Source: CAVWCW01 sp963753615
GTDB lineage: Bacteria; Pseudomonadota; Gammaproteobacteria; Chromatiales; Chromatiaceae
NCBI GenBank assembly: GCA_963753615.1
Contig: CAVWCW010000002.1
Span: 186,001 to 250,000, forward strand
DNA length: 64,000 nucleotides
Direction: 5' to 3'
Positions within the stretch are counted from its first letter, which is position 1; each line of letters starts with the position of its first letter. Under the pieces are notes generated by a model, which was given only the letters and a program-made list of their open reading frames with translations, searched no databases and had not been told where the DNA came from. The position numbers and the translations under genes were made by a program. Positions 1-8,873 of the stretch are shown one piece after another.

Positions 1-115
1 AATCGTCGATCCCGCGCCGAATCCAATCCAGTGCTGCCAGTGTGGCGACGGGTCCGGTCTCGGTGGCTGGGGGGGAACTCGGTCTGAGACTCACTTCGGT
101 GGCAGAGGTAGACAT
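1..115 (-). CDS. N-terminal fragment of an unidentified protein, cut by the window edge
   Basis: A leftward gene starts with ATG at 113-115, preceded by a strong AGGAG ribosome binding site at a normal distance. The 38 visible codons stay open to the window edge. The start is Ser/Thr/Pro-rich and then reads LAALDWIRRGIDD. The W-(L/I)-R-x-G-(W/I)-x-D pattern resembles the beginning of DUF2189-type membrane proteins, but the fragment is too short to assign. The start is well supported; the family is only a guess. Confidence 0.55.
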   Translation of the reverse strand, partial: MSTSATEVSLRPSSPPATETGPVATLAALDWIRRGIDD

Positions 116-697
116 GATCACTCCTTTCTAGCGCTGTTGTTTGAAAAACCGGGTCTGGTTTCAATTCCGCGAGCAGCCCGCCGGCCTCGGGATGGGTCTC
201 CACTCTCACGTCGTTGACGTAAGTCGCCGCCGATCGATCGGAGTCTTCCCATGGATAACGCGGCTGCTGTTTCGCTTAGCAAATACAATAGTTGTACATG
301 TATTGCATGTCAAGCCATAAACTGCACAAAACTTGGACGTATCGGGGGTCTTTCGAAACAGCGAGTGGGCAACGGAAGACGAACGCCCGCTTGGAGAACA
401 TAAAGATCTGTAGTTCGAAGCCGTTTTGGGCGTCAGCGCGATCGTACGAGCCTCGCCTTGGGACTGGGGTCTGCACCCAGAAAGCGGTTCGGTAAGCGGA
501 CGTGGGGTCAAGCATACGGCCGCTGGAGCGCTACAGAGGTTCCGCTGGCAATCCAATATCCTGTACGTAAATGCGACAAAAATCTTGAAATTATCCGAAC
601 TCGGCCCAATAGTTGTCCAAAGACGCCCCGAGGTGCGGTACACGGGCAACGGAAGAGCAAACCGGTCTATCGACTCAGCTTTCTTCGGAGGTGTTCC
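116..697. other. Intergenic region, AT-richer than its surroundings
   Basis: I see no convincing gene here. The stretch around 270-420 is clearly lower in GC than the rest of the window. It holds a perfect 5-bp-arm palindrome, TACAA-TAG-TTGTA, at 284-296, nested in a looser pair (AATACA at 282-287, TGTATT at 299-304). It probably contains the promoter of the leftward gene and possibly an operator. Reading frames that cross it have no ribosome binding site and no coding character. Confidence 0.4.
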
Positions 698-857
698 GTG
701 TTCATTTTTACCCGAAGCATCATTCTCGCCGTCGGACGTGCTCCTTGGTTTCGGTGCTGCGGCTACACTATCGGTCTGGAACGAGCCGAATCCCAACCAG
801 CCGGACAGGGCGGGACTGGCCGACAACAAAGCAGCGGGGGGCGGAGTGATCGTCGAA

Positions 858-1880
858 ATGGAAGAATCAGGGGAGGTCGCCCGGTTGATCGCGGATCTGG
901 CGGAGAAGCAGGTCGTCTTCGTCGCTGAGTCCCACGACCGGTATGACCACCACCTGAACCAGCTAGCGATCATCCGCGGCCTGCGCGAGCGCGGCGTGGC
1001 GTTGGCCGTCGGGGTGGAATTCTTTCAAGAGCCGTTTCAGCCTTTCCTCGACCAGTTCGTTGCAGGCGAAATTGGCGAAAAGGCAATGCTTAAGAAGACC
1101 GAGTACCACGAACGCTGGGGGTACGACTATCGCCTCTATCGAGATATCGTCCTGTACGCGCGAGATCACCGCATACCGCTGATCGCGCTCAACGCCCCCG
1201 CCGAGTTGGTGGCGCGGGTCTCGGAAAACGGGATCGATGCGCTCGGTGCGGACGACCGGGCTCTCCTGCCCGAGGATCTGCCTGCCCCGGAACTTTCCTA
1301 TCAGGATCGGCTCCGGCCAATTTTCGAAATGCATGGTAAGGTCTCTGACGAGAAGTTCCGGCGTTTCGTCGATGTGCAGATGCTCTGGGATGAGCATATG
1401 GCCCGCGTGGCGCGCGATTACCTGGTCGCCAATCCCGACAAGACCCTGGTAATACTCGCCGGGTCCGGCCATGTGGCATACTCTGACGCGATTCCCGGCC
1501 GCCTGGCGCGCATGGTTCCTGCTGAACAGACGGTAGTGGCTACCGGGCGTGCAGAGCGCTTCAGCGACGGCAATCTCGACTACCTGCTGGCAGAGCGGGA
1601 TCTCGACTTGGCTCCATCCGGACGCATGGGCATGATGCTGGCGAGCGAGGCTTCGGGGGTGAAAATTCGCGCCGTTCACCCGGCCAGCCCGGCAGCCGGA
1701 GCAGGCTTCCGTGCCGGAGATCGGATACTCAGCATTGCCGGCGAGCGAATCCGGGGCGTCGACGATGTCAAACTGGCACTGATGGACCGGGCCCCGGGGG
1801 AAGAGGTATGGGTTGAGGTCGATCCCGGCGAAGCAGCGCAAGCGCAAGACCCTAGAGGGCGGGCACTGACGCTGTTGTAA
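858..1880 (+). CDS. ChaN-family (haem-binding uptake domain) protein with C-terminal PDZ domain
   Basis: The first ~230 residues match the ChaN/Haem_bd_uptake family. Family hallmarks are VVFVAESHDRYDHH near the start, a GVEFFQ segment and an ILAGSGHVAY segment near the domain end. ChaN proteins are usually outer-membrane lipoproteins linked to haem or iron. A PDZ domain covers the last ~90 residues (ASPAAGAGFRAGDRILSI). The start is uncertain. The best ribosome site is GGAGG at 687-691 ahead of GTG 698, but that start lies in another frame, and one extra base somewhere in about 735-857 would join it to this frame (393 aa in total). The ATG at 858 is the conservative in-frame choice and lacks a signal peptide. 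An in-frame GTG at 738 is also possible. Confidence 0.75.
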   Translation: MEESGEVARLIADLAEKQVVFVAESHDRYDHHLNQLAIIRGLRERGVALAVGVEFFQEPFQPFLDQFVAGEIGEKAMLKKTEYHERWGYDYRLYRDIVLYARDHRIPLIALNAPAELVARVSENGIDALGADDRALLPEDLPAPELSYQDRLRPIFEMHGKVSDEKFRRFVDVQMLWDEHMARVARDYLVANPDKTLVILAGSGHVAYSDAIPGRLARMVPAEQTVVATGRAERFSDGNLDYLLAERDLDLAPSGRMGMMLASEASGVKIRAVHPASPAAGAGFRAGDRILSIAGERIRGVDDVKLALMDRAPGEEVWVEVDPGEAAQAQDPRGRALTLL

Positions 1881-2030
1881 CGACGCACGAATACGGCGTA
1901 ACGATCAAAACCGAAGCCCTTACCACGGCAAGAGCAATCCGGAACGACAGGGTCAGCGCAGAAAAGTGAGCGCTTTGAAGAGGTGGGACGCAATGTCTCA
2001 GTGCCAACCGATCAACCGAGAGAACGACCA

Positions 2031-3176
2031 ATGAAGCCTCCTGTACCGACCAACTCGCTTCAGCGCACGCCTTTGACGGGCAGAACGCTTGCCGCGGGGC
2101 TCCTTTGCCTGTTCCTGGGTTCCGCTGCGAGCCTGGCGAAGGACGCCCCCCCGAGCCCGGTGACGCTCGCCGAGGTAACGCGCGAGACCCTGCGCCAAGA
2201 GGTGCCCCTGTCCGGGAGTTCGATCCCCTGGCGGCGGGTGCCGCTGTCACCGCGGGTCGAAGGCATGGTTAGCGAGATTCTGGTGGACGAAGGCAGCTGG
2301 GTGGAGCCCGGCGACCCCATCTTGGAACTCGACGCGCATCTGGCGGAGATCGAGGTGGAGGTTGCGCAGGCCCGGCTCGAAGGGGCCTCGGCGCGGCAGC
2401 GGGATGCCATTCGCAAGCGCGATGAACTGCTGAAACTCAAGCAGGGCCGCCACGCCTCGGAGACCTCCATCGCGTCGGCCGCCGCCGAAGTGGAAATCGT
2501 CACGGCGGATGTGACCCGGGAGCGAGCGGAACTGGCGCGGGCCCGGGAACTGCGCGAACGGCATTCGGTCGCTGCACCCTTTGCCGGCATGGTCGTCGAC
2601 AAGCAGGTCGAGGTGGGCCAGTGGGTTCAGCGGGACGACGCGGTCGTCGAACTGGTGGCCATGGACACCCTGCGGGTGCGGGCTCCCTTGCCGCAGAGCT
2701 TTTACCCCCGGGTCCCGGTCGGCTCGAAGGCGCGGGTGCTTTTCGACGCCCTGCCAGAGCGGGAGTTCGAGGGCAGGGTATTCGCCCGGGTGGCGCTGGG
2801 CAACGAGGCCTCTCGCAGTTTCCCGTTGCTGATCGACATCCCGAATCCGGATCACCTGCTGGCTCCCGGCATGTCGGCCCGCGTGCTGGTGGAACTCGAC
2901 GACGGGACCTCGGAGGCGCTCACGGTGCCGCGCGACGCGGTGGTAGCTAAAAGCGACGGCAGCCGGCAAGTCTGGCGACTGGTCGAGGACGACGGGCATT
3001 TCACGGTCGCCGCGGTAAGGGTCGAGACGGGCAGGGCCCAGGGCGACCGCTTGGAGGTCGTCGCCGGCGGCTTGCGGGCGGGCGATCGGATCGTGTTGCT
3101 GGGGAACGAGAATCTCCAACCAGGCCAGGCGGTGCGTCCACTGGCGGCCGACGGGCCGTCGGTGGCGGGCGAATAG
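2031..3176 (+). CDS. RND efflux periplasmic adaptor (membrane fusion protein)
   Basis: This 381-residue protein is the periplasmic adaptor of a tripartite RND efflux pump. It starts with a signal sequence (GLLCLFLGSAASLA). A split lipoyl/barrel-sandwich domain follows (VEGMVSEILVDEGSWVEPGD and later APFAGMVVDKQVEVGQWV), separated by an alpha-helical hairpin of about 75 residues rich in Glu, Arg and Ala. Beta-barrel and membrane-proximal domains complete it. ATG 2031 is chosen because it puts the signal peptide at the N-terminus and has a GAGA-type site upstream; GTG 1983 would add 16 unsupported residues. The permease gene begins 13 bp downstream. No TolC-type outer-membrane factor is nearby, so one is probably shared. 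The substrate cannot be read from sequence. Confidence 0.9.
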   Translation: MKPPVPTNSLQRTPLTGRTLAAGLLCLFLGSAASLAKDAPPSPVTLAEVTRETLRQEVPLSGSSIPWRRVPLSPRVEGMVSEILVDEGSWVEPGDPILELDAHLAEIEVEVAQARLEGASARQRDAIRKRDELLKLKQGRHASETSIASAAAEVEIVTADVTRERAELARARELRERHSVAAPFAGMVVDKQVEVGQWVQRDDAVVELVAMDTLRVRAPLPQSFYPRVPVGSKARVLFDALPEREFEGRVFARVALGNEASRSFPLLIDIPNPDHLLAPGMSARVLVELDDGTSEALTVPRDAVVAKSDGSRQVWRLVEDDGHFTVAAVRVETGRAQGDRLEVVAGGLRAGDRIVLLGNENLQPGQAVRPLAADGPSVAGE

Positions 3177-3189
3177 AAGGCCTTCGACG

Positions 3190-6100
3190 ATGTTCCGCTT
3201 CGCCATCGAGCGGCCGATCATCCTGACCGTGGCGGTCCTGATCCTGACCCTGTTCGGGATCTTGGCCATGTTCAATGTCCCGGTGCAGATGATCCCGGAC
3301 CTGGACGCGCGGGTCATCTCGATCCGCACGATCTGGCCCGGTGCCTCGCCCCAGGACGTCGAGAAAGAGATCCTGGTGGAGCAGGAGAAGTACCTCGGCC
3401 GCATCCCGGGGCTGGAACGCATGGTGGCCACCGCCAACACCGGCAATGCGGAGATCGAACTGGAGTTCCCCTTCTCGATCGGCATCGAGGAGGCCCTGCT
3501 CAACGTCAACAATGCCCTGTCGCAGGTTCCAGGCTACCCCGAGAACGTCGACCAGCCCAGCATCCGGGCCGAGGCCTTTTCGTCCAACTCCTTTATGTAC
3601 TTCCGGTTGATGCCGACCTCGGGTGCCTTCTCGGAGGCGGACATCCTGCAGCTTCGAGACTGGGCCGAGGAGTATGTGCAGACGCCCATGGAAAGGGTGG
3701 CGGGTGTCTCCAGCGTCGGTATGCGCGGCGGGGCGAGCCGCCAGATGAAGGTCTATGTGGACCCGGCGAAGCTTGCCGAGCGCGGTATCCGGCTCACCGA
3801 GTTGCGCGAAGCGATCCGCGCCCGCAACCGAGACGTTTCCGGCGGCGACCTGGACAGCGGCAAGCGCCGCTACCTGCTGCGCACCATCGGTCGCTTCGAG
3901 AGCGCCGAAGAGCTGGAAGACCTGGTCGTGGCGGAGCGCGACGGCGCCTTTATCCGGTTGCGCGACCTGGGCCACGCGGAACTGGGTTTCGCAGAAGTGC
4001 GCAACTATGCCTACTCCGAGGGCAAGCCGATCCTGGCCTTCGCCGTCAGCCGCCAGATCGGCAGCAACGTCATCGAGATCAAAACGGACATGCTGGCCAC
4101 GGTGGCCGAGCTGAACGAGGGCATTCTCGAAGACAAGGGGCTCAAGCTGATCCGCACCGCGGACGACGTCGTTTACGTGACCGAGGCGGTGTCGGTGGTG
4201 CAACGCAACCTGGCCATCGGCGCCACGTTGGCGATCCTGGTGCTGTTCCTGTTTCTGCGCTCGGGGCCGGCAACCCTGATCGGCGCCATCGGCATCCCGA
4301 TCTGCACCGTGGCAGCCTTCCTGGGGCTGCTGGTCACCGGCCGGACCATCAACGTGATCTCCCTGGCCGGCGTGGCATTCGCCATCGGCATGACGCTCGA
4401 CAACAACATCGTGGTACTGGAGAACATCTACCGCCACCTGAACTCGGGTAAGCAGCGAATGCAGGCCGCGTTGGATGGCGTACGCGAGGTCTGGCCCGCA
4501 GTGTTGGCCTCGACCCTTACCACGGTCTGCGTGTTCCTGCCGATCATGTTCATCGAAGAGGAGGCCGGCCAGCTCTACTCGGACATCGCCATCGCCATCT
4601 CCGCGTCGATCCTGATGTCGATGATCGTCGCCATCGCTCTGGTGCCGGCAGCGGCCGGACGCCTGCTGAGGCCGATGGGCGGGCCGGTCCGCAAGGAGCC
4701 CCTGTTGGTGCGGATGGGCGCCGCTTTCGGGCGCGGCGTGCTGAGCGGGGTCCAGTGGCTGGCGGCGGGCGTGCTGCGGTCGCTGGCGATCATCCTCCTG
4801 ATCCTGGCCGGGGCCTGGGCGATCATCAGTTATCTGACGCCTGACGCCGAGTACCTGCCCGAGGGCGAGGAGTCAAAGATCTTCACCCTTATGTTCGCTC
4901 CGCCCGGCTACAACATCGACATGATGCGCGACGCCTTCCGCAAGGTCGATCGGGACTTCACCCCGGCGGTCGGGCAGGACCCGGCCGCCTTTGCTCGCGG
5001 CGAGGCCGAGGTCCCAGCGCTCAACTTCACCATCGGGTTTGCCGACCAGAGCCGCGTCTTCGTGGTCCGCGAGGCCACCGACCGCCGCCAGACCGCCGAC
5101 CTGATGCAGGTCGCTACCGCGAAGACCGCCGAACTGCCTGGGCTGCGCAGCTTTTCCAGCCGGGGCTCGATCTTCTCCGGCAACTTCGGCGGCACCCGCA
5201 GCATCAACCTAGAGGTCAGCGGGCCTGATCTGGAGACCTTGTTCGAGGCAGCCTCCAAGGTGTTCGCGAAGTCCAAGCAGATCTTCGACAATCCCCGGGT
5301 GCGCTCGACGCCGTCCAGCCTCAATATGGGCCAGCCCATGCTCGAGGTCCGCCCGGACTGGGAGCGGGCCGCCGAGCTCGGCATCGGCCCCGGCGACCTC
5401 GGCTACACCGTCTGGGCTTATTCGGACGGGGCCTACGTAGACGAGTTCTTTCTCGACGACGACGAGATCGACATCTTTCTCTACTCGACCGCCGGCAATA
5501 TCGAGCAGCCCCAGGATCTGGAACGCCTGATGCTTTACTCGCCGAGCGGCGGCGTGGTCCCCCTGAGTGCCGTCGCCCGGCTCAAAGAGACGGTCAATAC
5601 CGAGACCATCCGCCGGGTGGACGGCGATCGCACCATCACCCTGAGCATTATCCCGCCGGACGACATCCCTTTGGAGGAAGGGGTGCGCCGGGTGCGCGAA
5701 CAAATCATTCAAGGCATGAAGGCTTCGGGGGAACTGCCCGAGCGGATCAGCCTCGGCATCAGCGGCGCCAGCGATCGGCTCGATGCCACCCAAGAAGCCC
5801 TAAGCGGCAACTTCGCGGTAGCGCTGCTGATCGCCTACCTGCTGATGGTGGCGGTGTTCTCGCACTGGGGTTACCCGTTGCTGATTATGACCAGCGTCCC
5901 GATCGGCGTCAGCGGCGGCATCGCCGGTCTCTATCTTTTGAACCTGGCCGGTGGCCACCTCGACAAGATCGGCCTCTACCCTATCCAGCAGCCGTTCGAC
6001 ATGATTACCATGCTCGGCTTCCTGGTGCTGATCGGCACCGTGGTCAACAATCCGATCTTGATCGTCGAGAGGGCGGTGACCAATCTGCGCGAGCGCGGAA

Positions 6101-6390
6101 TGGAAGTGCTCGAGGCCGTCACCGAGGCGGTCCGCATCCGGCTGCGCCCCATCATGATGTCCACCATCACCACCGTTGCCGGGCTGTCTCCCTTGGTCTT
6201 CAACCCAGGTGCTGGCACCGAGCTTTACCGGGGGCTGGGGGCCATCGTCCTTTTCGGACTGCTGTTCTCGACCCTGGTCACCCTGACTTTCATGCCGGCG
6301 CTGCTGTCCCTGGTGCTGCGCCTGGTGAAGCGGATCGAGCGGCGCGGAAAGGGCGCCGAGGGTGCTGGGAAGTCTGCGACGAGCGGCTAG
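3190..6390 (+). CDS. RND-family efflux permease (AcrB/MdtB-like)
   Basis: This is the inner-membrane, proton-driven pump subunit, 1066 residues long and typical of the HAE-1/HME RND class. It has a first transmembrane helix at the N-terminus (FAIERPIILTVAVLILTLFG), two large periplasmic loops, and two clusters of hydrophobic helices. The GVAFAIGMTLDNNIVVLENI segment is the canonical TM4 motif, with the acidic residue of the proton relay. The second half repeats the architecture (GFLVLIGTVVNNPILIVERA). It lies 13 bp after the adaptor gene in one operon. The second TM10-like motif has VVNNPILIVE where many pumps have VKNAILIVE. The substrate is unknown; the presence of ChaN just upstream is suggestive but does not prove haem or metal export. 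Confidence 0.93.
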   Translation: MFRFAIERPIILTVAVLILTLFGILAMFNVPVQMIPDLDARVISIRTIWPGASPQDVEKEILVEQEKYLGRIPGLERMVATANTGNAEIELEFPFSIGIEEALLNVNNALSQVPGYPENVDQPSIRAEAFSSNSFMYFRLMPTSGAFSEADILQLRDWAEEYVQTPMERVAGVSSVGMRGGASRQMKVYVDPAKLAERGIRLTELREAIRARNRDVSGGDLDSGKRRYLLRTIGRFESAEELEDLVVAERDGAFIRLRDLGHAELGFAEVRNYAYSEGKPILAFAVSRQIGSNVIEIKTDMLATVAELNEGILEDKGLKLIRTADDVVYVTEAVSVVQRNLAIGATLAILVLFLFLRSGPATLIGAIGIPICTVAAFLGLLVTGRTINVISLAGVAFAIGMTLDNNIVVLENIYRHLNSGKQRMQAALDGVREVWPAVLASTLTTVCVFLPIMFIEEEAGQLYSDIAIAISASILMSMIVAIALVPAAAGRLLRPMGGPVRKEPLLVRMGAAFGRGVLSGVQWLAAGVLRSLAIILLILAGAWAIISYLTPDAEYLPEGEESKIFTLMFAPPGYNIDMMRDAFRKVDRDFTPAVGQDPAAFARGEAEVPALNFTIGFADQSRVFVVREATDRRQTADLMQVATAKTAELPGLRSFSSRGSIFSGNFGGTRSINLEVSGPDLETLFEAASKVFAKSKQIFDNPRVRSTPSSLNMGQPMLEVRPDWERAAELGIGPGDLGYTVWAYSDGAYVDEFFLDDDEIDIFLYSTAGNIEQPQDLERLMLYSPSGGVVPLSAVARLKETVNTETIRRVDGDRTITLSIIPPDDIPLEEGVRRVREQIIQGMKASGELPERISLGISGASDRLDATQEALSGNFAVALLIAYLLMVAVFSHWGYPLLIMTSVPIGVSGGIAGLYLLNLAGGHLDKIGLYPIQQPFDMITMLGFLVLIGTVVNNPILIVERAVTNLRERGMEVLEAVTEAVRIRLRPIMMSTITTVAGLSPLVFNPGAGTELYRGLGAIVLFGLLFSTLVTLTFMPALLSLVLRLVKRIERRGKGAEGAGKSATSG

Positions 6391-6398
6391 CCGACTAC

Positions 6399-6653
6399 CC
6401 CGGATATTTCACCAGGCCGCCTGGCGGCTGATAGTAACCCAATGAAAAATTTGAATTTTTAGGTAAGTTAGGCGGTTCTCTTGCGTAAACACCCTGTATC
6501 CCGCCGCTTGGCTATCGCGCCCCTGGCTGGTTCCTGCACGCCTGGGCTTGCCCTTCACTCAACAGGTAGCTATGGCTGCCTGTTTCGCTCCAGATAGGCG
6601 CCCAGCCGCACAGGCTCTGCGCCAGGAACGGGATTCCTGGTGAAATATCCGGG
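6399..6653. mobile_element. MITE-like non-autonomous element, probably an IS1380-type derivative
   Basis: The two ends are perfect 18-bp inverted repeats: CCCGGATATTTCACCAGG at 6399-6416 and its exact complement at 6636-6653. They are flanked by a 4-bp direct duplication, CTAC, at 6395-6398 and 6654-6657. The 219 bp between the ends are non-coding, with an AT-rich patch (6440-6470) and small hairpins. Ends beginning CC(C/T)(A/G)GAT together with a 4-bp target duplication fit the IS1380 family, so this may be an internally deleted copy moved by a transposase elsewhere. The element structure is seen directly; the family name is inference. It lies 8 bp after the RND permease stop codon. Confidence 0.8.
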
Positions 6654-6730
6654 CTACGGTCGCGGGGATGCCGAGCGGGGGTCGCCGAACGATCACGGCC
6701 GGCGCGCCCGATAGGGGCATTATTGCGGTG

Positions 6731-6767
6731 AGGAAAACGCTGGCTTGTCGGCTTTCCTCAGCCAGCG
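6731..6767 (-). terminator. Rho-independent terminator of the CBS-domain gene
   Basis: Read leftward, CGCTGGCT (6760-6767) pairs perfectly with AGCCAGCG (6738-6745) across a 14-nt loop. The hairpin is followed by TTTTCCT (6731-6737). The stem includes the stop codon region of the CBS gene, which is common for compact operon ends. Confidence 0.65.
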
Positions 6768-7187
6768 ATGTACTGCTCCAACTGCTCGATGATGAATTGC
6801 TGGTCGTTGATAATGGCTTGAACCAGGTCACCGATGGATACCAGTCCGATAACCCGGTCGGCCTCGATCACCGGGAGATGGCGAACCCGCTTGTCCGTCA
6901 TCACCGCCATGCATTCCTCTGCCGTGCGGTCCGGACTGGTGCAAATGACCCGGGAGGTCATGATGAGTTTCTACCGGCGTGTCGAGCGAGGAGCGGTCGA
7001 GCAATGCCACCTTGCGGGCGTAGTCCCGCTCCGTGACCAGGCCGACCAGTCGATCTCCGACCGTTACCGTCAACGCCCCGACGTTCTTATCGGCCATGAG
7101 CTTCAAGGCCTGCAGCACCGTTGCGTCCGGTCCGATCGACCAGACTTGATAACCCTTGTGCTGCAGGATTTGCTTCACGGACTTCAT
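6758..7187 (-). pseudogene. Tandem CBS-domain protein, frame broken by one extra base
   Basis: Two CBS domains form a small soluble adenosyl-ligand-binding protein of the kind often attached to energy or redox regulation. The first reads from ATG 7185-7187 (GGGGGG site upstream) through VGALTVTVGDRLVGLVTERD to LLDRSSLDTPV. The second continues in another frame from IMTSRVICTSPD through VRHLPVIEADRVIGLVSIGD to the stop. Removing one base near 6964-6970 gives a continuous 142-residue protein, the normal length for this family (normal junction DTPVxxIMT). A sequencing insertion is more likely than a real mutation. A terminator follows directly. Confidence 0.75.
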
Positions 7188-7422
7188 TGTTTCCCCCCTG
7201 ATAGTCGCTGCTGCCGGCACCGTTGTTGTTGGTTGCAGCGCGTTCCTCCAAAGACTAGCAGCTTTCATCGTTTTCACCATGCCGGACCCCGGCGACGTTC
7301 CGGCAGGACTGGGCTCACCCTCACGGGGAGGCCGCTTCGAAGTCCAAATTCGGATAGTCCACCAGGCCGGCAGGTGGCGCTCTACACCACTCCTGAACGC
7401 CCTAAAAGTTGCTTGGTTTCAA

Positions 7423-7445
7423 AGGCGGAGCGATACCGCTCGCCA
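7423..7445 (-). terminator. Weak hairpin after the persulfide dioxygenase gene
   Basis: GAGCG (7428-7432) pairs with CGCTC (7437-7441) around an ATAC loop, with a partly paired GC-rich base. Read leftward it is followed by CCTTTG, only a short T run. It lies about 30 bp after the stop of the metallo-beta-lactamase-fold gene. Possible but weak terminator. Confidence 0.3.
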
Positions 7446-7471
7446 CCGGCCGATCTGGTGAGCCAACCCGG

Positions 7472-8164
7472 CTAGGCTGCCGTCATCAGGCCGCACCGGC
7501 GGTTGGCCGGCACGGCTACCTCGATCAGCTTCGGCGGCTCCAGGTCCAGGGCGTTCATGCGGTCGATGTACTCCTGGCGCGAACCGACCTGCAGGCGGGG
7601 GTTGTGCCGCACCTCTTCGCCGATGCTGCTGCAGGTGCGGCCCTCGTAGTCGTGGGCCGGATACACCAGGGTATCTTCCGGCAGGACCAGCAGCTTGCCG
7701 AACAGGCTGTCGTACTGGGCCCCGGGATCACCGTTCTGAAAATCGGTGCGGCCGGTGCCGCGGATCAACAGGGTGTCTCCGGTAAACACTCGGTCCTCCA
7801 TCAGGAAGCTGTAGGAATCGTCGGTGTGTCCGGGCGTGTACAGGGCTTGCAGGCGCACGCCGTCGGCCTTCAACACCTCTCCCTCGCGCAAGCGCAGGCT
7901 GAGGCACTCGGCCGCGCTCTGTTCGCCCATGGCGGTGGCGCATCGGGCGGCGTCGCGCAACCGGCCGATTCCGGTAACGTGATCGGCATGGATATGGGTA
8001 TCCACGGCAACAACCAGCTGCAGGTCGAGCTCCCGCACCAATTGCAGGTATTGGTTCACTCGCTCCAGCACCGGGTCGATAATGAGTGCCTCGCCGCCGC
8101 GGCGTTCCGCCAGCAGGTAGGTGTAGGTGGAGGAAACGGGGTCGAACAATTGCCGAAATATCAT
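7472..8164 (-). CDS. Persulfide dioxygenase-like metallo-beta-lactamase-fold protein (ETHE1/Blh type)
   Basis: The 230-residue protein has the metallo-beta-lactamase metal motif THIHADH (residues 56-62), a TPGHTDDS histidine, and the GDTLLIRGTGRTDFQ and YPAHDY segments characteristic of ETHE1-type enzymes. These non-haem iron enzymes oxidise glutathione persulfide to sulfite and glutathione in the cytoplasm. ATG 8162-8164 is chosen because AAAGGAG lies just upstream and the protein then begins at the usual MIFRQLFD position. The gene follows the rhodanese by 50 bp on the same strand, an arrangement known from sulfide-detoxification operons. The pair probably handles sulfane sulfur made during sulfide or thiosulfate oxidation. 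Confidence 0.9.
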   Translation of the reverse strand: MIFRQLFDPVSSTYTYLLAERRGGEALIIDPVLERVNQYLQLVRELDLQLVVAVDTHIHADHVTGIGRLRDAARCATAMGEQSAAECLSLRLREGEVLKADGVRLQALYTPGHTDDSYSFLMEDRVFTGDTLLIRGTGRTDFQNGDPGAQYDSLFGKLLVLPEDTLVYPAHDYEGRTCSSIGEEVRHNPRLQVGSRQEYIDRMNALDLEPPKLIEVAVPANRRCGLMTAA

Positions 8165-8214
8165 GTCATGGCTCCTTTGAGGAATGGGTTCAAGAACGCT
8201 CCGCCTTGCCCGGG

Positions 8215-8784
8215 TTAGGCGGACGCGGCGGTCTGGCCGGGGTCTCTGCGGTTCCAAGGCATGCGGGCCAATACGGCTGCGAGTCCACACCGGCCCGTGA
8301 CGCCGGCCACCAAGAGGCCGGCGCCCATCAGGCCCACCAGCGCGTAAAACACCGGGTGTAGCAGGCTGGCCTTGGCCAGGAGCAGCAGGATCAGAGCGCC
8401 CAGGGCAATCTGCGTCTGGCGTTCCAGGGAAGGCAGCCGGGAGGTCCGTTGCAGCGGCAGGCTCTGCTGGGCCCAGGCTTGGGTGCCCCCCTCCACCAGC
8501 ACCAGTCGCTGCAAACCCTGGGCTCGCAGCCTAGCGGCGGCTTGTTCGGAGCGCGTCCCGCTGGCGCAGATCAGATAAACCGGCAGCTTTTCCCCCGCCT
8601 CTGGATCCAATGTTGCTCTGATGCGATGGGCATCGACCTGTTCCAACGGCAGGGACAAAGCGCCCGCCGCGTGACCGTCAGCATATTCAGCGGGCGTTCG
8701 CACATCGAGCAGATGCACCGTTTGACCGCGCGCCATCAGGCGGTGCAGGTTGCGCGGGTCTATGTTGGCGATTGGGTACGTCAT
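8215..8784 (-). CDS. Rhodanese with C-terminal DUF2892 membrane domain (YgaP-like)
   Basis: The 189-residue protein has an N-terminal rhodanese domain with catalytic Cys73 in the loop CASGTRSE, and the usual LLDVRTPAEYADGH substrate-binding segment. The last ~65 residues are two hydrophobic helices of the DUF2892 type, ending in a TGRCGLA motif, so the rhodanese is held at the inner membrane. E. coli YgaP has the same layout and transfers sulfane sulfur. The start at 8784 has AAGGAGAAGTGA before ATG. It is the first gene of a two-gene operon with the persulfide dioxygenase, and a palindrome upstream looks like its operator. Confidence 0.9.
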   Translation of the reverse strand: MTYPIANIDPRNLHRLMARGQTVHLLDVRTPAEYADGHAAGALSLPLEQVDAHRIRATLDPEAGEKLPVYLICASGTRSEQAAARLRAQGLQRLVLVEGGTQAWAQQSLPLQRTSRLPSLERQTQIALGALILLLLAKASLLHPVFYALVGLMGAGLLVAGVTGRCGLAAVLARMPWNRRDPGQTAASA

Positions 8785-8854
8785 TCACTTCTCCTTTGTC
8801 GGGTCGGTTTCTCATGCCCCCTAATCTGGGACCGCCACCGAGCCTCCAAAAGAT

Positions 8855-8873
8855 CAATATTCATCGAATATTG
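8855..8873. promoter_or_regulatory. Palindromic operator candidate upstream of the rhodanese/persulfide dioxygenase operon
   Basis: CAATATTC-ATC-GAATATTG is a perfect inverted repeat with 8-bp arms and a 3-bp spacer, 70 bp upstream of the rhodanese start in a GC-rich genome. AT-rich ATATTC/GAATAT palindromes are the kind of site bound by ArsR-family persulfide sensors (BigR, YgaV, SqrR), which control exactly this gene pair in other bacteria. The palindrome is seen directly; the regulator is inferred and not encoded in this window. Confidence 0.55.

Noticed and set aside
206..973. Minus-strand open frame of 255 codons across the first intergenic region
   Set aside because: It has no ribosome site, no domain, and overlaps the real ChaN coding region.
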